Below, piece after piece: positions 55,990-64,000 of a stretch of 64,000 bases of DNA. Numbering within the stretch: the first letter of the stretch is position 1; every line of letters starts with the position of its first letter. The stretch is from Haemaphysalis longicornis. Lineage: Eukaryota > Arthropoda > Arachnida > Ixodida > Ixodidae. Below the pieces are notes generated by a model. The model did no database searches and was not told the origin of the DNA. It was given only the letters and a program-made list of their open reading frames with translations. The stretch lies in assembly GCA_013339765.2 (NCBI GenBank), contig CM023449.1:41802528-41866527 (forward strand), read 5' to 3'. A program made the position numbers and the translations under genes.

Positions 55990-56303
55990 GCAGCTTGCAT
56001 TAGAGGTGCAAGGCTGGAGAAACAGCGGAGGTTGGGGTCGACCTTGCTTCTCCCGCTGTCAGTGTGATTTTGCTTCTCCCCCCCTAGGATCCGCTGTTAG
56101 TGTGCAGGACCGACCGGAACGGCCTTGTAAATTCCGGCTAAACTTGACCCCATCCCTCGACATTTAGCCAAGCCTAGCAAGCACATCTCAAAACCTAAAC
56201 AAAACTTTGTGAAGCCTAGCGAAAGCTAGCAAAACTGGATGAAGCTAGGTCGACCCCTATGCTCCGCTAGTTTCTCCAGCCTTGCACTACTAGTGCAAGC
56301 TGC
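55990..56303. mobile_element. Foldback/MITE-like element
   Basis: Inverted arms of about 58-60 bases: left 55990-56047 starts 'gcagcttgcattagaggtgc'; right 56243-56303 on the other strand starts 'gcagcttgcactagtagtgc'. Both contain 'aaggctggagaaac', 'agcggag' and 'ggggtcgacct'. The inner 195 bases have no ORF. The block also occurs singly at 38.22 kb. Confidence 0.75.
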
Positions 56304-57326
56304 GACAAGTTTTTCGTACAATTAACATACCCACTAGTGCAAACTGGGCATTTTTTTTGTACAATTAACATAACTTCTCATTTTTCTAGATATTTTACAA
56401 CAATTTCTGTCTTGCCTCTTCGTCAGTTTAGAGAGCACATAATTTGTAGCGAAAACAAGGGGGTTCGAGTCCAAGAAGTGGCGACATGCTTTTTCTCTTT
56501 CCTTTCTTTAGAAACATTTTTTTTTCATTTAACGCGCAAAACAGCGACCAGCTGCTTCCCTACGGCTTACGTATCATCACGACTGCTGGTCCGGGGCTGA
56601 AAGCATGGCGGCTACCATTTTCCCTACTGAGTCAGCGCGCACGCCTTGCGCCCTTTCAGCAGCCCTTGAAGGAATTTCTCAACAGTTCTTGACAACTTTT
56701 TTCTTGGCTTCCACGCACACTATTTAATTTCTACGATAACAAGACAGGCTTCAAGGTACATGTTTGTTCGTCAGACACTCCAAAGTCGCTCAGCGACGGC
56801 CAGCATTCAAAAGCAGCGCGCTATTGATGGCTTTGGGTGGAGATGCGCATAGTTACGCGTCGTAAAACACTCTATACCGTCTTACAAAGCCTGCACTTAC
56901 TAATTTTTTTGGAAGCTTGGCAAGGCCGTCGTCTGATGGTCTCTCCGTTACAGCGCGCACATTCTATCGAGATGCCTCGCTCGGGGTTCGCCGCCATGTT
57001 TTCCCCTCGCGTGCCCCATTAAGCGACATCGCGCTCAAAAGAACCGCGTTTACAAGATGGTGCGGCCGGCCCCTCGAACATGCTTCGACATATCGTCGTT
57101 GCGTGTCAGCGGAGCCGCTTTCAAAGGCTCGCACCAGAGAGCCTTTCTCGAGCGTGGTCGCGAGGGCCCCATACATGCCTCTCTCCACTTTCAGCAGCCC
57201 GGGGCTTGGCCTCGCCCGCTGGGGCACGCTGTCGTCGTCGCCACCGGCCTCGGCAGTTGTGTACAGCGTGAGCGCCGATGCGTCCGCGTCGCCGCGCTCA
57301 CCACACCCTTAAAAAAAGGGGGGAGT
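56304..57326. other. Short duplication, then no recognisable gene
   Basis: 'gtacaattaacataccc' (about 56317) and 'gtacaattaacataac' (about 56359) mark a roughly 42-base tandem duplication. GC-rich overlapping ORFs at 56.9-57.3 kb show no domain. Confidence 0.5.
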
Positions 57327-57540
57327 GCATTTACTAACAGAACACTTACCAGTTACTTGTCACAGTATCCACTTGGTACTTAGTGCTTTTACTAACTGTC
57401 CACGCATAACCTAGTAAAAAATTAGCAGTGGCTTAGATCGGCTATGGCAGGATATACGTAGCGTGAGCTAAGGTTCAGCTGGTTATTCTTAGCTCCCCTA
57501 CTTGTCCAGGCTTAGCTTGATTATCATGCTTATTGCTGCT
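57327..57540. repeat. Dispersed repeat: direct copy at 57916, inverted copy at 59350
   Basis: 57327-57420 ('gcatttactaacagaacact', 'gtacttagtgcttttac', 'tgtccacgcataacc') repeats at 57916-58006. The adjoining 57424-57540 ('ggatatacgtagcgtgagct', 'agctggttattctt') is found inverted at about 59350-59470. Confidence 0.85.
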
Positions 57541-57915
57541 TCAATGACACACACACGGTATACGCATTGTGTGACACATGTATATTTATCAAGCCGCTCC
57601 GGCGCAGCGTCACCAATCGCCCCAGAGCTAAGCTGGTTCCACAGGCGCACGCCGGCGTTGCTGCGACGCACGAGCCATCGGTTGCACTCCCGGCCACCCC
57701 TCGCATGATCATCAAGTGGACCGGGCCGCCACGTGCGGAAAGGAGGTCGGCGAAGTCGCTGGGCGCGTGGGGTGTTTGTAGAGACGCCGGCCAGCGAGCA
57801 ACTTTCTGTGCGCCGTGTGACGTCACTGCTCCTCGCGCATGCGCAGCACGACTCTCCAGGAGCCACGTGAAACTGCTCAACTTCGGCCAGTGTAGCTCAC
57901 GCTACAAAAGGTTTT
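57541..57915. repeat. Repeat core shared with 59190-59300 (inverted)
   Basis: 'ctctccaggagccacgtgaa' and 'actgctcaacttcggccagt' near 57850-57890 match, in reverse, 'cgtggctcctggagaatcg' and 'actggctgaagttgagcagt' at about 59198-59242. ORFs on both strands across this GC-rich stretch have no recognised domain. Confidence 0.7.
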
Positions 57916-58006
57916 GCATTTACTAACAGAACACTCACGAGGTACTTGTCACAGTGTCCACTCGGTACTTAGTGCTTTTACTTACTGTCCACGCATAACC
58001 CAGTAA
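57916..58006 (+). repeat. Direct repeat of 57327-57420
   Basis: About 91 bases, near-identical, 589 bases downstream of the first copy. Confidence 0.9.
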
Positions 58007-58122
58007 AAAAGCTAAGCGTGACCATGGGGATCGGCTGAGCGCGAAGCACGACATAGAGACACGTTCAGCACGTACGTATCACACTTAGACAACAAATAAT
58101 TTAGTAAGGAAACCAACGGGTT

Positions 58123-58270
<148 letters not shown>

Positions 58271-59189
58271 GAGTGTGTATTTTGAAACTTGTGTCCAAAG
58301 GACTGCTCGGCTCCTTGGTTGAGTTACAGGGACTATAGCTCTGGCTATAGCCCTGGCGTGTTTTTCACGTAGTGACCTTAAAACTACTTCCGCTCTTCTT
58401 GCTTTTATACGCTGCACCGGAAAGTCCTCTGATAGAGTCGGTGGGCTTGTCATAAAAATTAAGTATTTTCGCGAAAAGTTTAGAATTACGCATTTTAATG
58501 TGACCATGCATAATGCAAAAACTTTTCAATCCTGAGTTAGAGTGGGAAAAGTGCTGTAGTTAGTATGTCCAATAACTCATGTAATTTCGTTACTACGAAT
58601 GAATGTTACCATCAAACAAGCAGCAGTTACTAAGTGTACGGTCTAGACAAGTAATCATAGCATTTTAGGGTCCATACGTAGTGCAAGGACCTACGTACCG
58701 TTCTGCGGGTTAGTAAAGTTCGTATGGAGTTAGTAAATACAATCCGTTACTACCTTTTTACTAGCCTTTTTGTTAAGATCGTGGAGTCCGCGGGCAAGCG
58801 CTCCGCCACTCCGCACTTCTTGGCGAATCGTTGAAAGGAGCCGCTTTTGGTCTTGCGACCGCGGCAACAGCTGCTCCGGAGCGGGGGCGTTTATTCGCCC
58901 GAGAGCCGCAGATGCTGTGAACGAAGAAACTCACACACGGCCGCCAACTTCCACGCTTCGGCAGAACAGCAGGAGTGCCGAGTATAGGTGAAAGTGAAGC
59001 AGAGCTTGCAGTGGGTGAAATCTAAAGGGGGAGGTAAAAAGGCGCGCGGGGCGTACACATTTTCAAAATGACCATTTGGTGCAAGATAGAGTCCTCCGTG
59101 ATTCCAGTTCCGACGATCGAAACTGCAGTTAGTACTATCCGTAAATACCTCGACGCGAGCGCGTCCTTTTTTTTTTTTTTTTTTGTAGC
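58271..59189. other. No recognisable gene
   Basis: AT-rich then GC-rich DNA, with a T tract at 59167-59184. Nothing to name. Confidence 0.5.
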
Positions 59190-59470
59190 GTTAGCTACAC
59201 TGGCTGAAGTTGAGCAGTTTCGCGTGGCTCCTGGAGAATCGTGCAGCGAATGCGCAAGGACCAGTGCCATCTCACGGCGCACTGCTGGCCCGCCATAGCC
59301 GCCGCCGCCGCCGCCGCGACTGGATTGCATTGGATTGGAAATCGTTTTAGCAGCAGTAAGCATGATAATCAGCGAATCCTAAACAACCAGGAAACCCAAG
59401 AATAACCAGCTAAACCTTATCTCACGTTACGTATATCCTGGCATGGTCGTGCTAAGCCACTGCTAATTTT
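59190..59470 (-). repeat. Inverted copy of the 57.4-57.9 kb repeat
   Basis: See 57327-57915. The order of the two blocks on the minus strand differs from the + copy, as if the middle has been lost or rearranged. Confidence 0.75.
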
Positions 59471-61059
59471 TTATTGACCAGTGAAAGTTGCCTTGATCTG
59501 TCACTACACCGTGCATTTCTACTGACTTCAATTTCAGTAATAATGCTCTATCGCGCCGGCATAGCTTCAGCGCCACATGCAATGGCGTGATAACACTACG
59601 CTCGAAGGCGTGCCGGCGATACTGCAGCGGGGGCGAGTTGGTGCCCCACATCGCGCACGCCGGTCGTCCCGCTCGATCCGTGGTCGGCGCTGCTGCACCC
59701 AAGAGCGGCCGCCACGCTCGGCCGCGCTTGGCGACCAAAGTGGGATGATTAATAGCCCCGACATGGAACGCTGGAGGTCGTAATTTGAGCCCGTTTCCTG
59801 GCCGGCCTTGCCTTGCCCTTTCTGCGGCATCGGCAAACAAAGCCGCGAAAACCGCGCTCCTGGCCGCTACATCTGCACCGCGATTGGCAGTGCCTGCATC
59901 CACACTTCTCAAGGACATCCAAGCTCTGCTGGGGGGCGGGCCGAGGTTGCCTGCGCCGCGAAACTTAGGAGGCGGGGAGGCAGTAAGCGGACCAAAATTC
60001 CTTCCCCTCACTGCATGTGCCACGCGGGGTCAAATAAAGTACGCGGTGGTCTTCCTGCGCTCAGCTGAAGCTTTCGGTGCCGCCCTTTTCCTCTACGATG
60101 CGCTCTTTTCGAGAGATCAATTCAACGTTGTCGCCCGCCTATCAAGCAAAGCTGATTTCATCGCGGACACTTGTTGTGGGGTACAACGAACCCCACTGCG
60201 TTGTACCCGCGAGGGGTACAACGAACTTACTGCGCAGGCGCGGCACTTGATGACATCACGTATCTCTTCCTTCGCCTGCCGGCAAGCCTACTGGCACGCC
60301 TCCTCCGCACTCCAGCAGTCGCTGAGTCCGATTCCGGGTCCGAGCTGGCGCTCGCTTCTGGCCACTGCCGCCGTGGTTTCCGTTCGGTGGTGATAACGTC
60401 TTAGCGCGGACGCTCGATTAGCTCGGCTTATAAATACGGCTGCGGAGATGCGAGAGTGTACAGCCCGGGAAATATTGCTCAATGAACCCAGCAACGCTCA
60501 CGCGTTAAAAACCGAAAACGCGCTAAAAATGGCTGCGTATCTGCTCCTTTCGTTGCAAATGTCGACGCAAGGCGATAGTCGACTTTCACCCCTGGCAAGT
60601 AAATGCATCCCTTCTCTTTCGCGCTCACCTCTCATGGTGTTCCTCTCCCGTCTCGTTCCTTCCAAGATAACGCGCCAGAAGTTTGCTCAAGTAAATTTAA
60701 ATTTACCGCGTTCCACTGCTCCAAGTCGGGTGTCTCGCTGCCGTATGCTAGCGCTGCCGTATGGCGGAGATGCGAGTGAATTGAGGCACCCTACTACAAC
60801 ATTTACAGAACCACAATGCCCTAATGCACCAGCGTCCCAAGCGGAACGTGTCCCTTCTTGTGGAACCTTTCATTGCTATTGCCGTTTGATTTCTTAAATG
60901 CCGCCAGGAGGTAGCGCTGGCAGCAGCAGGCAATGGTTTTCTGCAGTTGATGTAGTATTTTATTTTCTATCGCAAAAAGCAAGCATCCGTAAATGTTTTA
61001 ATAAAAGAACACTGCAAATATCACTCATGTATTGATTTTCTGCCTTATATTTGCGTAAT
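59471..61059. other. GC-rich DNA with an LTR-like/promoter-like stretch; no gene
   Basis: A 'tgttgtggggtacaacgaac' start near 60172, nearby inverted 'gttgtacccgcgaggggtac', and 'ggcttataaatacggc' at about 60424 could be the start and TATA box of a retroelement LTR, but no matching second LTR, primer site or gag/pol is present. ORFs of 148-202 codons here have no domain. Confidence 0.35.
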
Positions 61060-61265
61060 GCCTTGTTCTTGTTCAACAATGTTGACAAGTGTGAACATTA
61101 ACACCGGACTTAGACGTGTAGATTTTTCTGTGAGTGTATAAGACTACTGCGCAGCATCTGGTTTACTTTGGCCGGCTGGCTGAATTGAGTGACAGATAGA
61201 CATACTGAGAGACAGACCAAAATTTTTCCGTTCAAGTAGCCCAAGAAAGATTATCGCCTTTAAAA
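61060..61265 (+). repeat. Dispersed repeat, copy 2 (partner at 23030-23235)
   Basis: 'aatgttgacaagtgtg', 'ttggccggctggctgaattg', a GACA-like stretch, then 'aaatttttccgttcaagtag' and 'cccaagaaagattatcgcct'. Confidence 0.7.
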
Positions 61266-61510
61266 AAAGAAAAGGAATCCCATCCTCCAGCTACGGCTTA
61301 AACAGTCCCCTCTGGCAAAACCAAGTTGACTTCGCCCCGTGCAGCAATGCAAAGAACAAAGCACCCTTCTCAGGGGCCAGACGATGTGAAGGGAATAAAA
61401 ATTGGCGAAGCTTGCACGAAGTCGCGCAAGGCTTGAGCCATGGCGAAGCCGTAGAATTTCTTTTAGGGGCGAAGCTCCTTAAGGCGTGGGTCTGTCCATC
61501 CTCGACGTAT

Positions 61511-61691
61511 GTATGTAGCCACCTCTAGTTTAGTTCTTGGATTGTTTACTAGATGGCGTGGCTACCTCTAGTTTAGTTCTTGGATTGTTTACTAGATGGC
61601 GGTACTTGTATATGATGAAAATATGCGCTTGGATTGTTTGCTAGATGGCGTGGCTACCTCTAGTTTAGTTCTTGGATTGTTTACTAGATGG
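61511..61691 (+). repeat. 43-bp tandem repeat, four units
   Basis: Units contain 'ggctacctctagtttagttc' and 'ttggattgtttactagatgg'. Unit 3 is altered ('gtacttgtatatgatgaaaa'). Confidence 0.92.
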
Positions 61692-61746
61692 CGGGGAGCG
61701 TTGTAATAAAATCCGTTCGCTGTTGGCGCGCGCTCGGAGTCGCCCG

Positions 61747-62193
61747 ATGGATAAGGCTGCAGATGTGCGAGCCCGCGAGGCAGAAGCGCTCCGTGAAGCT
61801 GCGCGACGCCGCCGCCAAGATCCTGCCGTACGAGAGCGGGAGGCCGAAGCGTGTCGTCTGGCTGCGCGACGACGCCGCCAAGATCCCAGCGTTCGAGAAC
61901 GAGAGGCCCAAGCGTCACGGCAACGGCGCGAGGACCCTGCCGTACGCGAAGCGGCACGGCTGCGGCGCGAAGAGGATCTCCAAAACGTCAGAGAACGGGA
62001 AGCGGCGAGAAAGCGCGCGTATCGGCAGGCAGATCCCGATGCAGTGAGAGCTCGTGAGGCGTCTGCAAAACGCATCAGGCGAGCTCAGCCCCAAGGTGCC
62101 GACGCGCGGTTTAAGCGAGACTTTCTAGACGTTACGTTCGGACACAGATGTAGTGGGCGAAGAGTCACGGTTTTACCGATGATTTCCCCTTAG
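61747..62193 (+). CDS. VRxREA-repeat protein of a mobile element, 148 aa
   Basis: ATG at 61747 (MDKAADVRAREAEA) to stop at 62191-62193. Six repeats of 15-21 residues each start V-R-x-R-E-A and go on with R-R-R-x-D-P: VRAREAEALREAARRRRQDP, VREREAEACRLAARRRRQDP, VREREAQASRQRREDP, VREAARLRRE, VREREAARKRAYRQADPDA, VRAREASAKRIRRAQP. Highly charged and predicted helical, they resemble the STPR-type DNA-binding repeats. The tail RFKRDFLDVTFGHRC matches the start of the RDFLxxxFGHxCxVCDRLW segment seen in tick and spider Helitron-related proteins (established knowledge, from memory), but here it is cut off after the first Cys. Antisense ORFs are shadows. Confidence 0.6.
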   Translation: MDKAADVRAREAEALREAARRRRQDPAVREREAEACRLAARRRRQDPSVREREAQASRQRREDPAVREAARLRREEDLQNVREREAARKRAYRQADPDAVRAREASAKRIRRAQPQGADARFKRDFLDVTFGHRCSGRRVTVLPMISP

Positions 62194-62209
62194 GAGCTTC
62201 GCCCTTCCC

Positions 62210-62512
62210 TCACCCAGTCCGCCTCCATCGCATGTTTTCCACGCAATTCCCGGCCACATGCAAGTTCTGCGTACAACCCGGTACTCTTCCCCACATCATA
62301 TTAGAGTGCAAGCACAACCCCAACCTCCCCCCTCTTCCATCCCCCCCTCCCACCCCTGAGCTGTGGGAGAACCTTGTGACCAGCAGCGATCTGGACGTCC
62401 AGACACGTTTGGCCTCCAGAGCGAAGGCTGCCGGCTCATCGCATGGCTTCCTGGAATAAGGAACCACTCCCACTTCACCGGCTCAATAAAATGTTTCTCT
62501 CTCTCTCTCTCT
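62210..62512 (+). mobile_element. I-type LINE 3' end with (CT)n tail
   Basis: ATCKFCVQPGTLPHIILEC knuckle (62264-62314), then ELWENLVTSSDLDVQTRLAS and RAKAAGSSHGFLE, stop 62457-62459. 'tcaataaaatg' at 62484 is followed by (CT)n to 62512. It is 5'-truncated, and starts immediately after the compact element's right end. Confidence 0.85.
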
Positions 62513-62655
62513 CGCCCACTCATCATCATTCACCCCGTGGATATGCTGTGAATTTTTTTTTTATGAAAGCGCTGAAGGACACACCACCGCGCATTGCATT
62601 AGGTTTGAAATTGTTTATTTACATGTTCCGTCGTCGCTTTTCACTGTGGTACTAG
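62513..62655. other. No recognisable feature
   Basis: Short unique spacer between the LINE end and the minisatellite. Confidence 0.5.
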
Positions 62656-63240
62656 CATACCTCGGCAAAGTTGGCGCGGCTCACTCAAACTCACTCACAA
62701 TTTTTTTTTTCGAATCACCACTCACTCAAACTCAGACTCAATGCTGAGCAGCACATCTGCGCTCACTCAAACTCAAACTCACATTGAGCTCAAAACTCAG
62801 AACTCACTCGGACTCAAAACTCAAAATGTACTCAGAACTCAAAATGTACTCAAACTCAAAATGTAATCAAAACTCAAAATGTACTCAAACTCAAAATGTA
62901 CTCAAACTCAATTTGGACTCAAAACTCAAAATGAACTCAAAACTCCAAATGGACTCAAAACTCAAAATGTACTCAAACTCAAAGTGAACTCAAACTCAAA
63001 ATGGACTCAAAACTCAAAATGTACTCAAACTCAAAATGAACTCAAAACTCAAAATGTACTCAAACCTCAAAATGTACTCAAACTCAAAATGTACTCAAAA
63101 CTCAAAATGTACTCAAAACTCAAAATCTACTCAAACTCAAAATGGACTCAAAACTCAAAATGTACTCAAGACTCAAAATGAACTCAGAACTCAAAATGGG
63201 CTGAGAACTCAAAATGAATTCAGAACTCACATGGCCTCAC
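62656..63240 (-). repeat. ACTCAAAACTCAAAATGT minisatellite with unique anchored flank
   Basis: Opens with CATACCTCGGCAAAGTTGGC (62656-62675), the exact reverse complement of 48575-48594, followed by a shared semi-unique part (62676-62790: 'ctcactcaaactcagactca', 'tctgcgctcactcaaactca') and then 10-18-base units such as actcaaaactcaaaatgt. ORFs rich in Asn/Ser/Lys are artefacts. Confidence 0.92.
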
Positions 63241-63248
63241 AGAGATTG

Positions 63249-64000
63249 AGACAGTCAGACAGTGAGAGTGAGTTTTAGAGTGTGAGATTGAGAGTGTGAG
63301 AGTGAGAGTGTGAGTGTGAGTGTGAGTGAGAGTGTGAGTGTGAGTGTGAGTGAGAGTGAGAGTGTGAGTGTGAGTGTGACTGGTGAGAGTGAGAGTGAGA
63401 GTGTGAGTGTGAGTGTGAGTGAGTGTGAGTGTGAGTGAGAGTGAGAGTGAGAGTGAGTGGGAGTGGGAGTGGGAGTTATAGTGAGAGTGAGAGTGTGAGT
63501 GTGAGTGAGAGTGAGAGTGAGTGAGATGTGAGTGAGAGTGAGAGTGAGAGTGAGAGTGTGAGGGTGAGTGAGAGTGAGAGTGTGAGTGTGAGTGTGAGTG
63601 AGAGTGAGAGTGAGAGTGTGAGTGAGAGTGAGAGTGTGAGTGTGAGTGAGAGAGTGTGAGAGTGAGAGTGAGAGTGTAAGTGTGAGTGTGAGTGAGAGTG
63701 AGAGTGTGAGTGTGAGTGTGACTGAGTGAGAGTGAGAGTGAGAGTGAGCGTGTGAGTGTGAGTGAGAGTGAGAGTGAGAGTGAGAGTGGGAGTGGGAGTG
63801 GGAGTGAGAGTGGAGTGGGAGTGAGTGTGAGAGTGAGTGTGAGTGTGAGTGAGAGTGAGAGTGAGTGAGAGTGAGAGTGTGATTGTGAGTGAGAGTGAGA
63901 GTGAGAGTGTGAGTGTGAGTGAGAGTGAGAGTGTGAGTGAGAGTGAGAGTGTGAGTGTGAGTGAGAGTGAGAGTGAGTGTGAGTGTGAGTGTGAGTGAGA
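63249..64000 (+). repeat. (GTGAGA)/(GTGAGT) satellite, runs off the window
   Basis: About 750 bases of hexamer-like gtgaga and gtgagt units in irregular runs of two to four, with rare gtggga variants. It continues past the window end, so the full size is unknown. Confidence 0.97.

Larger units (their letters stand above)
61465..62204 (+). mobile_element. Compact element with inverted ends and VRxREA-repeat ORF
   Basis: The left end ggggcgaagctccttaaggc and the right end, read inverted, gggcgaagctcctaagggg are inverted repeats of about 19 bases. Inside: four copies of a roughly 43-base unit ending gattgtttactagatggcg (61511-61691), then one ORF (61747-62193) that reaches into the right end. 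Closely related end words occur at 36-60 and 52.88 kb. No target-site duplication is evident, which would suit a Helitron-type insertion but does not prove it. Confidence 0.6.

Noticed and set aside
59463..60023. 186-codon minus-strand ORF
   Set aside because: Composition-driven, and overlaps the opposite-strand 202-codon frame; no recognisable family.
62784..63278. Asn/Ser/Lys repeat ORFs
   Set aside because: Translations of the ACTCAAAACTCAAAATGT minisatellite.

Overview
The window looks like a repeat-dense piece of an ixodid (hard) tick nuclear genome. The evidence is spliced exons with GT/AG borders, a tRNA-derived SINE of the tick Ruka type, many degraded non-LTR retrotransposons of the I, RTE and Jockey/CR1 types, abundant microsatellites, and no operons or bacterial-type genes. 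The species cannot be fixed from the sequence alone.

Host genes are few. (1) The last two coding exons of a peptide-activated rhodopsin-like GPCR of the pyrokinin/CAPA (neuromedin-U-like) group lie on the + strand at 17166-17335 and 19813-20160. They encode TM6, TM7 and the cytoplasmic tail; TM1-TM5 are not in view and should lie upstream of the window. (2) A GC-rich single-exon ORF on the minus strand (39355 to 38831, 174 aa) opens in a near-perfect Kozak context and has two copies of PQGYAA and CxxC pairs. I do not recognise it.

The rest is mobile DNA or its debris. 1-400: a dispersed repeat whose inverted relative is at 50.7-52.9 kb. 2.0-2.3 kb: LINE 3' end. 4.1 kb: Ruka-like SINE. 5.6-6.45 kb: Helitron-like endonuclease fragment. 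11-19 kb: RTE, Jockey/CR1 and other LINE pieces, some inside the GPCR gene. 22-24 kb: two unusual tandem repeats. 26 and 53-54 kb: Tigger/pogo-like elements with TIRs. 29.9-37.2 kb: a head-to-tail pile of four I-type LINE fragments, the last three each ending in AATAAAG plus (CT)n and the first cut off without a tail. 40-47 kb: more LINEs, including an RTE with a younger RTE fragment nested in it. 50.9-52.65 kb: a TTAA-flanked DNA transposon with 44-bp TIRs and a complete THAP-domain ORF, fitting the Kolobok superfamily. 53.7-55.9 kb: an 830-bp duplication. 61.5-62.2 kb: a compact element with inverted ends and a VRxREA-repeat ORF. 62.2-64 kb: a LINE end followed by two satellites running off the window.

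The most informative parts are the THAP transposon, for which the window also holds an unfilled relative of the target site, the VRxREA element, the self-nesting LINE pile, and a minisatellite carried with the same unique flank at two inverted sites. Nearly all element ORFs are frameshifted or truncated. The THAP ORF and the VRxREA ORF are the only intact element ORFs I can see.
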